This document shows positions 30,679 to 41,624 of a DNA stretch of 64,000 bases, piece by piece. Position numbers and translations under genes: made by a program. Under the pieces are notes generated by a model. That model did not search any database. It had not been told where the DNA came from and worked only from the letters and a program-made list of their open reading frames with translations. Source of the DNA: Billgrantia tianxiuensis (GTDB lineage: Bacteria > Pseudomonadota > Gammaproteobacteria > Pseudomonadales > Halomonadaceae); assembly GCF_009834345.1 (NCBI RefSeq), contig NZ_CP035042.1, positions 3,782,001 through 3,846,000 of the forward strand. Direction: 5' to 3'. Each line of letters opens with the position of its first letter. Position 1 is the stretch's first letter.

Positions 30679-31377
30679 ATGGCTAACGAAGAACGCGTAC
30701 GGAACCTGGCCTACAAGATCTGGGAATCGGAAGGGCGCCCCGAGGGACAGCAGCAGCGTCACTGGGACATGGCGCTGAGGATCGTCACCGCCGAGGAGGA
30801 AGAAGGCATCGATGCGGAACTCGAAGAAGTCGGTGAGCCGGTGGACGAGCCGCCCATCCTCGAGGACGACCTGCCGCTGGAGGACGACGAGATCGGCATC
30901 CAGGAGAATCGCCTACCGCTGGATTCCCCCGATGGCGAGCCCGATTTCGATGAGCTGCCCTATCGCGACGACCGCGACGTGGCACGCGACGAACCGGTGC
31001 AGGATCGCGCCAGCCCCGGGCCGGCCCCGGACGAACCCGAGCCCACCGCGGCCTCGACCCGCCCGCTGCCTGCGGAACAGGCCACCGCCACCGGCGCCCA
31101 GGACCAGGACGTCGCCAACCGCGGCGGACCGGATGCACCGGCCACTTCCCCCGACCCGGGGCCAGGGCCGATGGAGCCGCTGCCGCCGGAGTCCGCCACC
31201 GCCAAGCGTACCCGCAAGCCACGCCGAAGCGACGACGGGTTGACCCAGCCTGACGCGACCGATACTTCCCAAGTGCCGGGCAAGACGGCCAGCAGCGCCA
31301 AGGCAGCCTCATCCTCCTCTAAGGCCAAGGCAGGCAAATCGTCGGGCCGCTCCAGCCGCACGAAGCCCAAGGGATGA
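30679..31377 (+). CDS. DUF2934-containing acidic/low-complexity protein
   Basis: Protein of 232 residues inside the glycogen/trehalose operon. The first 40 residues match the DUF2934 pattern (RVRNLAYKIWESEGRPEGQQQRHWDMAL). The middle is strongly acidic (EEEEGIDAELEEVGEP, DDLPLEDDEIG) and the last 70 residues are rich in Ser, Lys, Ala and Pro, probably disordered. The ATG follows the treY stop by one base and has GGGAGAG upstream. DUF2934 has no known function; genes for it are often placed next to glg and tre genes, which suggests a link to glucan or stress metabolism. Confidence 0.8.
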   Translation: MANEERVRNLAYKIWESEGRPEGQQQRHWDMALRIVTAEEEEGIDAELEEVGEPVDEPPILEDDLPLEDDEIGIQENRLPLDSPDGEPDFDELPYRDDRDVARDEPVQDRASPGPAPDEPEPTAASTRPLPAEQATATGAQDQDVANRGGPDAPATSPDPGPGPMEPLPPESATAKRTRKPRRSDDGLTQPDATDTSQVPGKTASSAKAASSSSKAKAGKSSGRSSRTKPKG

Positions 31378-31399
31378 GACCGGGGCCTAAAGCTAGGCC

Positions 31400-31427
31400 A
31401 TAAGTACCGGGGCATAAGTACCGGGGC
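31400..31427 (+). repeat. Perfect 14-bp tandem duplication before glgX
   Basis: ATAAGTACCGGGGC occurs twice head to tail (31400-31413 and 31414-31427). The second copy's GGGGC also pairs with GCCCC at 31435-31439, followed by TCTGTTTC, giving a weak terminator-like stem between the DUF2934 gene and glgX. Confidence 0.6.
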
Positions 31428-31461
31428 AAGATGCGCCCCTCTGTTTCATGGATGAAAACCG

Positions 31462-33641
<2,180 letters not shown>

Positions 33642-33645
<4 letters not shown>

Positions 33646-35897
33646 ATGCCGGCCTTCACGCTTTACGGAAACAGGCTATGACGGAACTGAAGGACAGAGA
33701 GCGACAAGCAGCCCCTACCACGGCCGACCTGCCCCCAGCCGACACAGAGGCCCTGGCCCGCGGTCGTCACCCCGATCCCTTCGCCGTACTCGGCCTGCAC
33801 GCCCAGGGCGATGGTTATGTCTTGCGGGTCTACGCGCCCGGCGCACAGGCCGTGGAAGTGCTCGAGCGCGACAGCGGTCGTTGGCGAGGTGAGCTGACCG
33901 AGCGCTCCATCCCGGGCCTGTTCGTCATCGCACTGGACGAGGCCTTCCCCTATCGACTGCGCCTCCATTGGCCCGACGGCGTGCACGAGACCGAGGATCC
34001 CTACGCCTTTGGCCTGCTGCTTGGCGACATCGACCTGCACCTGATCGGCGAAGGCACCCATCGCGATCTCGGCCGCTGCCTGGGAGCCCAACGCTTGGAG
34101 ATCGACGGCGTGGCGGGCGTGCGCTTCGCCGTGTGGGCGCCCAACGCCCGGCGGGTCTCGGTGATCGGCGCCTTCAACGGCTGGGACGGTCGCCGCCACC
34201 CCATGCGCCTGCGCCACCAGGCCGGCGTATGGGAGCTGTTCGTGCCGTGCCTACAGCCGGGCGAGCGCTACAAGTACGAGCTGGTGGATGCCAACGAGCA
34301 AGTGGTTCACAAGGCCGACCCAGTAGCGCTGGCCAGCGAAATGCCGCCCGGAACCGCCTCGAAGGTGGCCGATATCGAAGGCTTCGCATGGCACGACGAG
34401 GCCTGGCTCGCCCGGCGCGCCGACACGCTCGCTCCCGATCGCCCGATCTCGATCTACGAAGTGCATGCCGCCTCGTGGCGCAAGCACGGCGGCAACGAGG
34501 GCGAGCTCTACAGCTGGCAGGAACTGGCCGAGCAGCTGATTCCCTACGTGCTGGAGATGGGCTTCACCCACGTCGAGCTACTGCCGATCATGGAACACCC
34601 CTTCGGCGGCTCCTGGGGCTATCAGCCGCTGGGCCTGTTCGCCCCCACCGCGCGCCACGGCTCGCCGGCCGACTTCGCCTGTTTCGTCGACGCCTGCCAT
34701 CAGGCGGGGCTCGGCGTGATCCTCGACTGGGTGCCGGCGCACTTCCCCACCGATGCCCACGGCCTGGCGCGCTTCGACGGTACCGCGCTGTACGAGTACG
34801 CGCATCCCTTCGAGGGCTTCCATCAGGACTGGAACACCTACATCTACAATTTCGGGCGCCGCGAGGTGCACGGTTTCCTGCTCTCGTCGGCGCTGCACTG
34901 GCTCAAGCACTTCCACGTCGATGCGCTGAGGGTCGATGCCGTGGCCTCTATGATCTATCGCAACTACTCGCGGCGCGACGGCGAATGGATTCCCAATCGT
35001 CATGGCGGCCACGAGAATCTCGAGGCGCTGGATTTCCTGCGCCATCTCAACCGGGTCGTCGCCGAGGAGGTACCCGGCACGGCGGTCATCGCCGAGGAAT
35101 CGACCGCCTGGCCGGGCGTAACGCAGCCTGTCTCCGAGGGCGGGCTCGGCTTCGCCTACAAGTGGAACCTGGGCTGGATGCACGACACCCTGAGCTACAT
35201 CGTCGAGGATCCGATCCACCGCAGTTACCATCATCACAACATGACCTTTCCCCAGGTCTATGCCTACTCGGAGCGCTTCGTGCTGCCGATCTCACATGAC
35301 GAGGTGGTCCACGGCAAGCGCGCACTGCTCGACAAGATGCCCGGCGACGAGTGGCAGAAGTTCGCCAACCTGCGCGCATACCTCGCCACGCAGTGGACCC
35401 AGCCGGGCAAGAAACTGCTGTTCATGGGCTGCGAGTTCGGCCAGTGGCGGGAGTGGGATCACGATCGCGAACTCGACTGGGAACTGCTCGACGAGCCCCG
35501 CCACGCCGGCGTGCGCCTGCTGGTGGGCGATCTCAACCGGATCTATCGCGAGCTGCCCGCCCTGCATCAGGGCGACTGCGATCCCAGCGGTTTCGTCTGG
35601 GTCATCGGCAACGACCATACGAATAGCGTCTTTGCCTGGCTACGCTGCGATACCGCCGGCGAGCCGCTGCTGGTGATTGCCAACATGACGCCGGTGCCGC
35701 GTGAGAACTACCGGGTCGGCATACCGCAGAGCGGCGAGTGGGAGGAGATCTTCAACAGCGACGCCGAATGCTACGGCGGCTCGAACATGGGCAACCTTGG
35801 CCGGCTCGAGGCCGTCGACGAACCGCGACACGGCCAGCCGGCGAGCCTGGCGCTTACGCTGCCGCCGCTGGCGGTGATTTTGCTGCGACCTCGCTGA
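33642..35897 (+). CDS. glgB: 1,4-alpha-glucan branching enzyme (GH13)
   Basis: Makes the alpha-1,6 branches of glycogen. The 751-residue enzyme has an N-terminal domain with [11 protein letters not shown], a CBM48 domain ([20 protein letters not shown]) and the barrel motifs [38 protein letters not shown] (nucleophile), [17 protein letters not shown] (acid) and [19 protein letters not shown]. The ATG at 33642 overlaps the glgX stop (ATGA) with GGAG upstream; in-frame residues before it overlap glgX in another frame and are not part of the protein. It closes the glycogen/trehalose operon. Confidence 0.94.
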
Positions 35898-35934
35898 GTG
35901 CTGTCTTTTCCGGACGCGAGACAAGGAGAATGTC

Positions 35935-37230
35935 ATGCTGGCCATGCTGCAACCGGTCCGTTCGATCCTCTGGAGCGTCGCCCTGCTGCTGCTCGGCAAC
36001 GGCCTCATCAACACCCTGCTGACCTTGCGCGGGACCGACGAAGGCTTCTCGTCTACCGTGGTAGGCGTGATCATGTCGGCTTACTTCGTCGGCTTCACCT
36101 GCGGCACTTGGGTCAGCAGCCGGCTGATTCGCCGTGCCGGGCACATCCGCGCCTTCGCCTTCTGCGCCGCACTATGCGCTTCAGGAGCATTGCTGCATAT
36201 CATCTTCGTCGACCCCTGGGTGTGGATCGTGCTGCGCTTCTTCTACGGCCTGGCCTTCGTGACCCTGATGACGGTGATCGAGAGCTGGCTCAACGGGCAG
36301 GCGGCGAGCCACGAGCGCGGCCGGGTCTTCGCCACTTACATGCTGGTCAACCTAGGGGCGATCGCCGCCGCCCAGCAGATCCTGCGCCTGGACACGCCCG
36401 GCGGGTTCCTGCTCTTCGCCGTCACGGCCATCCTGATCAGTTGGGCGCTGCTGCCGATCACCATGACCCGGCGCCAGCAGCCTACGGTGCCGGAGAACGC
36501 CAAGAGCAGTCTCAAGGCTCTGCTTGGGTTTGCCCCCCTGTGCGTCGCCGCCTCGGTGCTGTCGGGGCTGGCCATGGGCGCCTTTTGGGGCATGGCTCCC
36601 CTGTATGCGCGCCAGTTGGGCTGGAGCGCCGCCGACGTGGGCATGCTGATGAGCGTGACGATCCTGGGCGGGGCGCTGCTGCAGCTGCCCATCGGCCGCT
36701 TCTCCGACAAGCACGACCGCTCGCAGGTGATGACCTGGGTGGTGATCGTCGCCGCGGCGCTCGCCGTGCTGATGCCCTTGGCGCCCAATCAGGCGACGCT
36801 GATGGGGCTGTTCTTCCTGTGGGGCGGTTTCTCCTTCGCCATCTACCCACTGGCGGTGGCGCAGTTGATCGACCAGTTGCATCCCGAGGAGGTGGTCTCG
36901 GCCTCGGCGGACATGCTGGTGACCCAAGGGGCGGGCAGCGCCCTGGCCCCGATTCTCGCCGGCATTCTGATGGGCGCTCTGGGTCCCCAGGCGCTGCCTC
37001 TCTATATCGCCGCGGTGCTGGCCCTGCTCGGCGCCTATGCGCTGTATCGCCGCCGCCACGTGTCCGACCTGTTGCATGGTCATGCTCACTTCGAGCCAAT
37101 GACCCAGACCAGCCCGCTGTCGCTGGAGATGATCTTCGACGACAGCCAGCCCGACCTGTTCGACGATCCCAGCTTCTACGAGGAGAACGAGCGCTACCGG
37201 TTGGTCGAGGCGTATCGACAGCGCGAATGA
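35935..37230 (+). CDS. MFS transporter (YcaD-like)
   Basis: Inner-membrane transporter of 431 residues with 12 hydrophobic segments. The conserved loop between segments 2 and 3 (GTWVSSRLIRRAGHIRAFAF) and the family patterns VIESWLNGQAASHERGRVFA and LPIGRFSDKHDRSQVMTWVV match the YcaD/multidrug-like MFS group. The C-terminal 50 residues are hydrophilic and acidic. AAGGAG lies 9 bases before the ATG. It lies 37 bp after glgB on the same strand and may be read through from that operon. No substrate is apparent. Confidence 0.88.
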   Translation: MLAMLQPVRSILWSVALLLLGNGLINTLLTLRGTDEGFSSTVVGVIMSAYFVGFTCGTWVSSRLIRRAGHIRAFAFCAALCASGALLHIIFVDPWVWIVLRFFYGLAFVTLMTVIESWLNGQAASHERGRVFATYMLVNLGAIAAAQQILRLDTPGGFLLFAVTAILISWALLPITMTRRQQPTVPENAKSSLKALLGFAPLCVAASVLSGLAMGAFWGMAPLYARQLGWSAADVGMLMSVTILGGALLQLPIGRFSDKHDRSQVMTWVVIVAAALAVLMPLAPNQATLMGLFFLWGGFSFAIYPLAVAQLIDQLHPEEVVSASADMLVTQGAGSALAPILAGILMGALGPQALPLYIAAVLALLGAYALYRRRHVSDLLHGHAHFEPMTQTSPLSLEMIFDDSQPDLFDDPSFYEENERYRLVEAYRQRE

Positions 37231-37257
37231 TGTTCAGCTCAGGCGGTCGGAGAGCCC

Positions 37258-37941
37258 TCAGCCCAGGCGATCGGCAAGCGCCTCCAGATCGGTCACGGTC
37301 AGGTCCGGCTCGATGCCCCAGGGGTCGAAGGGGGCGTCGAGGCTGCGCCGCACCCAGGCGGCGTGCAGCCCGGCATGGCGGGCGCCAATCACGTCGAAGG
37401 GGTTGCTCGAGATCAGCCAGGTATCGCCGGGAGCCACCTCGAGACGGTTGCGTAGATGCGCGTAGACGGCGGGGTCGGGCTTGAAGCGCTTGACCTCGTC
37501 GACGCTGATCACCGCTTCGAAGCGCTCGAGGATGCCGGCCTGCTCCAGCAGGCCGCTGACTGCATCGAGAGTGCCGTTGGAGAACGCCACGCAGCGCATG
37601 CCGGTGGCGGCCAGGCGCTCCAAGGCATCTGCCGTCTCGGGAAAGGCCGGCAGGCGGCCATAGGCCGTCATCAGGTGGTCCTTGTCGACGTCCGACAGCT
37701 GCGTCTGCAAGGCACGATCGGTGAAATCCAGCGCCTCGCGAGTGCACTGACCGAACGGCACGTAGGCCCCCATCAGGCCACGACGAAAGCTGTACTCCAA
37801 CTGCTTGTCGCGCCAGCGCCGTGAGAACTCGGCGGCCAGCTCACCCTTCCCGGCCCTGCCGAGCCGCTCTTCCAACTCGGTGACCACGCCATGGGTATCG
37901 ATCAGGGTGCCGTAGACATCGAAGGCCAGAACCGTTGCCAT
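37258..37941 (-). CDS. HAD hydrolase, haloacid dehalogenase type II-like
   Basis: Soluble hydrolase of 227 residues. HAD motif I is FDVYGTLID (nucleophile Asp), motif II AFSNGT, motif III lysine in KRFKPDPAVYAHL, and motif IV is the SSNPFDVIGARHAGLHAAWV stretch, which is typical of 2-haloacid dehalogenases. The true substrate may be another small organic acid or phosphate. GAGGAG lies 8 bases before the ATG at 37941; a longer upstream reading was rejected. It is convergent with the MFS gene (27-bp gap). Confidence 0.88.
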   Translation of the reverse strand: MATVLAFDVYGTLIDTHGVVTELEERLGRAGKGELAAEFSRRWRDKQLEYSFRRGLMGAYVPFGQCTREALDFTDRALQTQLSDVDKDHLMTAYGRLPAFPETADALERLAATGMRCVAFSNGTLDAVSGLLEQAGILERFEAVISVDEVKRFKPDPAVYAHLRNRLEVAPGDTWLISSNPFDVIGARHAGLHAAWVRRSLDAPFDPWGIEPDLTVTDLEALADRLG

Positions 37942-38032
37942 CTGCGCTACTCCTCGTTTCGCTTCGCCAGTCCTCAGCATGGGGGCAGATACCGCCATGC
38001 TCAAGGCGTAGCGCTTGGGGCGCGATGGCGCA

Positions 38033-38983
38033 TTATCCGGCCAGCCGAGACAGGGCAAAGTTGGCAATGGCGGTGTCCTGCACCCCGGTACCGGTCAGGT
38101 CGCAGAGCGTGATGGCGGCATCCGACAGCCGCAGGTTCTCGCCCCGCTCGATCACCCGCCCCAGCTCATGCACCTTGAACGGCGGCTCACGCTTCTCATT
38201 GGCGAAAACCTTGAGTTCGCCGTTGTGCTCGCTCTGGGCGCGGGTATCGCAGACGAAGACGTCGGCACGGGTCAGCACCGATTCGTCGAGTTCGCGCTTG
38301 TCGGGGCTGTCCGAGCCCATAGCGGTGACATGCACGCCCTCGGGCAGGTCGCTGGCGTGCAACAGCGGCTCCCGCGACGGCGTCGCGGTGACGATGATGT
38401 CGGCCTGCTGGCAGGCGGCGTGCACGCTGTCGCTCACGGTGACGGTGAAGCCCTGGCTGCGCATCTCCTCGGCGTAGGCCTCGGCACTTTCACGGTGACG
38501 TGCCCACACATCGAGGGTGTCGATATTGCGCACCAGGCGCAACGCCTCTACCTGGCGCCGCGCCTGCTCACCGGCACCGATCACACCGACCCGACGGCTG
38601 TCCCTCCGCGACAGGTGCTTGGCCGCAATCGCCCCGGCCAGGGCGGTGCGCACCATGGTCAGGTAGCCCTCGTCGAACAGCACCGCCTCGACCTGACCGG
38701 TTTCGGCGGAGAATAGCATCATCAAACCGCTCAGGCTCGGCAGGCCGCGCTTGGGGTTGTCGAAGGCGCCACTGCTGACCTTGATCGCGTAGCGCTTCCA
38801 GCCTTTGATATGGGCCGTCTTGACGTCGACTTCGCTATTGAACTCCTCCATGGCCATCGACAGGATCGGCGGCTGCACCACCTCGCCGCGGCCCAGGGCG
38901 GCGAACCCCGCCTCTACCTGGCGCAGCGCCTCGTCGTCGATACCCACCACCGCCTCGATCTCGTCACGCCGATAGAGCTTCAT
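38033..38983 (-). CDS. eutC: Ectoine utilization protein EutC (ornithine cyclodeaminase/mu-crystallin family)
   Basis: NAD-binding enzyme of 316 residues of the ornithine cyclodeaminase family: KVSSGAFDNPKRGLPSLSGL, the Rossmann motif RVGVIGAGEQARRQVEALRL, and the C-terminal TLCDLTGTGVQDTAIA. EutC is known as a companion of EutB in ectoine/hydroxyectoine catabolic clusters, and the eutB gene lies 32 bp upstream here. The pair is thought to convert a hydroxylated diaminobutyrate intermediate on the hydroxyectoine route. The stop is at 38033; the start at 38983 is preceded by GGAGGAA. An ordinary ornithine cyclodeaminase is the alternative; the context favours EutC. Confidence 0.85.
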   Translation of the reverse strand: MKLYRRDEIEAVVGIDDEALRQVEAGFAALGRGEVVQPPILSMAMEEFNSEVDVKTAHIKGWKRYAIKVSSGAFDNPKRGLPSLSGLMMLFSAETGQVEAVLFDEGYLTMVRTALAGAIAAKHLSRRDSRRVGVIGAGEQARRQVEALRLVRNIDTLDVWARHRESAEAYAEEMRSQGFTVTVSDSVHAACQQADIIVTATPSREPLLHASDLPEGVHVTAMGSDSPDKRELDESVLTRADVFVCDTRAQSEHNGELKVFANEKREPPFKVHELGRVIERGENLRLSDAAITLCDLTGTGVQDTAIANFALSRLAG

Positions 38984-39015
38984 CCCTTCCTCCTGGTTCG
39001 TCTCTCCTGGTCACA

Positions 39016-40014
39016 TCAGCGCCTACACATGGCGCGCGCCCGATCCAGCGTCTCCAGCGCCACGCCGTTGCCGGAGAGGATCAGCGCCACCCGCTGGCCG
39101 CGCACCTGGATGCCATGCTCGGCCAGGGCGGCAAGCCCCACCGCCGCGGCCCCTTCCACCAGCAGCTTCTCGTGCTCGAGGATGTCTACCATGGCATGGG
39201 CGATGGCGACTTCCGAGACCTGGTAATGGTCGTCCATCACCTCGCGTACCAGACTTAACGTGCAGCGATTGTCGAGGCCAATGCCGCCACCTAGCGAGTC
39301 GGCCAGGCTCGCGACCTCCTCCACCGCCACGGGCCGCTCCGCCTGAAGACTCTCCCACATGGCCGCGCCATGGGTGAGGCTGACGCCGGTGATGCGGGTC
39401 TCGGGGCGAATGGCCTTCACCGCCGCGCCGATGCCCCCCAGCAGCCCGCCACCGGAGAGCCCGACGATGACCCGGTCGAGATCTGGCGCGTCCTCCATCA
39501 GCTCCAGGCCGATTGTGCCCTGGCCGGCTGCGATCAGCGGATCGTCGAAGGGTGGAATCAGCGTCATGCCGCGCTCGCTCACCAGCCGCTCGACCTCGCC
39601 GAAGGCCTCGTCCTGACTCTCGCCCACGCGCCTGACCTCGGCCCCCAGCGCCTCGATGGCGGCGACCTTGTTGGCCGGCACCAGGCGCGACAGGCAGATC
39701 GTCGCGGCAATGCCGAGCCTGGAGGCGGCAAAGGCCACGGCGCGACCGTGGTTGCCGGTGGAGGCCGTGACCACGCCGGCTTCCAGGGCATCGCGACCGT
39801 GACGCTCGATCAGCGCGGCGATCATGTTGGCGGCGCCGCGCAGCTTGAAGGCGCCGGTCGGCTGCTGGGTTTCGAGCTTGAGCAGGATCTCGGCGTCGAA
39901 GCGCTCGGAGAGCGCGTGGGAGCGGACCAGCGGGGTCCGTACCGCCTGGCCGGCGATGCGGCGGCGGGCCTGGTAAACGGAAGCTAGGGAAACGTCGTGC
40001 TGGGGTTGCGACAT
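39016..40014 (-). CDS. eutB: Ectoine utilization protein EutB (threonine dehydratase-like PLP enzyme)
   Basis: PLP-dependent fold II enzyme of 332 residues. The cofactor lysine is in QQPTGAFKLRGAANM, the substrate loop is TASTGNHGRAVAFAA and the phosphate-binding glycine loop is VGLSGGGLLGGIGAAV. It resembles serine/threonine dehydratases but lies with eutC and the doe-like genes, the known context of EutB in hydroxyectoine use. A terminator-like hairpin separates it from the doeD-like gene, so eutBC may have their own promoter in the 126-bp gap. The ribosome-binding site is weak. Confidence 0.85.
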   Translation of the reverse strand: MSQPQHDVSLASVYQARRRIAGQAVRTPLVRSHALSERFDAEILLKLETQQPTGAFKLRGAANMIAALIERHGRDALEAGVVTASTGNHGRAVAFAASRLGIAATICLSRLVPANKVAAIEALGAEVRRVGESQDEAFGEVERLVSERGMTLIPPFDDPLIAAGQGTIGLELMEDAPDLDRVIVGLSGGGLLGGIGAAVKAIRPETRITGVSLTHGAAMWESLQAERPVAVEEVASLADSLGGGIGLDNRCTLSLVREVMDDHYQVSEVAIAHAMVDILEHEKLLVEGAAAVGLAALAEHGIQVRGQRVALILSGNGVALETLDRARAMCRR

Positions 40015-40085
40015 GTCGATGCGGACTCAACGGCTCGTTGCAAGGATGAGGTGTTTCCAGACTAGGAAAGGTTGCCGGCAAGGGC

Positions 40086-40122
40086 CAAGAAAAAGGCCGC
40101 GGGTTCGAGCCCCGCGGCCTTT
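40086..40122 (-). terminator. Intrinsic terminator after the doeD-like gene
   Basis: A stem of 10-12 bp with GC-rich core (GGCCGCGGG/CCCGCGGCC, loop of 7 bases at 40104-40110) is followed on the minus strand by a T-rich tail (TTTTTCTT). It lies 20-50 bp after the doeD-like stop and upstream of eutB. Confidence 0.8.
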
Positions 40123-40140
40123 GGGTTCAGCTTGGCCGGA

Positions 40141-41565
40141 TTAGCCGACCGACATGGTGGCCTTGACGGCGCCTTCGCGGACCAGTTGGTCGGTGACCTT
40201 GTTCACCGCGCGCTCGGCGCGGGAGACGATCTCGTCGACCTCGGCGCGGGTGGCGATCAGCGGCGGCGCGAAGCCGAGGATGTCGCCCTGGGGCATGGCG
40301 CGGGCGATCAGGTTCTCGTCCAGCGCCGCCGCGGCGATGCGCGGGCCGACCTTGTGCGCGCCATCGAAGTGCGCGCGCCTGGCTGGATCGACGGAGAACT
40401 CCAGCGCGGCCAGCATGCCCACGCCGCGCACGTTGCCGACGATGGGATGGTCGCCGAAGGCGGCCTGCATCCGCTGCTGCAGGTAGGCGCCGGTTTCGGC
40501 GGCATTCTGGGTCAGCCCCTCACGCTCGATGATCGCCAGGTTGGCCAGCGCTGCGGCACAGCCCAAGGCGTGGCCCGAGTAGGTCCAGCCGTGGCCGATG
40601 GGGCCGTACTGGCCGGTGCCCTGCTCCAGCACGCTCCACACGCGGTCGCCGACGATCACGCCGGAGAGCGGCTGGTAAGCGCTGGTCAGGCCCTTGGCAA
40701 CGGTGATCAGGTCGGGCTTGATGCCGTAGTGGTGGCTGCCGAAGTCGGCGCCAATGCGACCGAAGCCGCACACCACTTCGTCGGCAATCAGCAGCACGTC
40801 GTACTTGGCCAGCACCGCCTGGATTGCTTCCCAGTAGCCTTCCGGCGGCGGCACGATGCCGCCGGTGCCGAGCACCGGCTCGCCGATGAAGGCGGCCACG
40901 GTGTCGGGGCCTTCGGCCAGGATCATCTCTTCCAGCTTCTGGGCGCAGTACTGGGAGAACTCGCGCTCGCTCATGCCTTCCTGCTCGGCGGCGCGGTGGT
41001 AGTAGTACGGCGCCTCGGTGTGCAGGATGCCGGCCAGCGGCAGGTCGAACTGATCGTGGAACGCCTTGAGGCCGGTCAGCGAGCCGGTGGCCAGCCCGGA
41101 GCCGTGGTAACCGCGCTGGCGCGAGATGACCTTCTTCTTCTGCGGGCGACCGAGCACGTTGTTGTAGTAGCGCACGATCTTGAGCTGGGTCTCGTTGGCG
41201 TCACTGCCGCCGAGGCCGTAGTAGACCTTGGACATGCCGGGCCCGGCGAGCTCGATGATCTTCTCGGAGAGCGCGATCTGCGGCTCGTTGGAGTGGCCCA
41301 CGTAGGTGTGGTAGTAGGAGAGCTCCAGCGCCTGCTGGTAGATCGCCTCGGCCACCTCGGTGCGGCCGTAGCCGATGTTGACGCAGTACAGCCCGGCGAA
41401 GCCGTCGATGAACTCGCGGCCGTCCTTGTCGACGATGTGGATGCCCTTGCCGCCGGTGATCACCCGGCCCGGCGCGTCGCCATGGGCGAAGTCGCGCAGG
41501 TGGGTGGAGGCGTGGAAGGTGACCTTGCGGTCGCGCTCGATCAGATCGCGGTGCTGCTGGCTCAT
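40141..41565 (-). CDS. doeD: Class III aminotransferase, DoeD-like (diaminobutyrate transaminase)
   Basis: PLP enzyme of 474 residues. In ectoine catabolism DoeD moves the terminal amino group of L-2,4-diaminobutyrate to form aspartate semialdehyde. Motifs are FAGLYCVNIGYGRTEVAEAI, GGSDANETQLKIVRYY, RGYHGSGLATGSLTG, LLIADEVVCGFGRIGADFG and the cofactor lysine in LITVAKGLTSAYQPLSG. Putrescine/polyamine transaminases of the SpuC group look very similar, and the decarboxylase cluster lies just upstream on the same strand, so a polyamine role is the main alternative. The doeC-like gene is 59 bp upstream and probably cotranscribed. Confidence 0.78.
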   Translation of the reverse strand: MSQQHRDLIERDRKVTFHASTHLRDFAHGDAPGRVITGGKGIHIVDKDGREFIDGFAGLYCVNIGYGRTEVAEAIYQQALELSYYHTYVGHSNEPQIALSEKIIELAGPGMSKVYYGLGGSDANETQLKIVRYYNNVLGRPQKKKVISRQRGYHGSGLATGSLTGLKAFHDQFDLPLAGILHTEAPYYYHRAAEQEGMSEREFSQYCAQKLEEMILAEGPDTVAAFIGEPVLGTGGIVPPPEGYWEAIQAVLAKYDVLLIADEVVCGFGRIGADFGSHHYGIKPDLITVAKGLTSAYQPLSGVIVGDRVWSVLEQGTGQYGPIGHGWTYSGHALGCAAALANLAIIEREGLTQNAAETGAYLQQRMQAAFGDHPIVGNVRGVGMLAALEFSVDPARRAHFDGAHKVGPRIAAAALDENLIARAMPQGDILGFAPPLIATRAEVDEIVSRAERAVNKVTDQLVREGAVKATMSVG

Positions 41566-41624
41566 GATGCTCTCTCTTCTTCAGGTCCCCGCCGCGGCGG
41601 GGAGATGTTCAAATTCAATTATGA

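Noticed and set aside
40095..40120. tRNA-like T-arm (GGTTCGAGCCCC)
   Set aside because: There is no room for the other arms, and the symmetric stem with a T-rich tail on the minus strand is a terminator.
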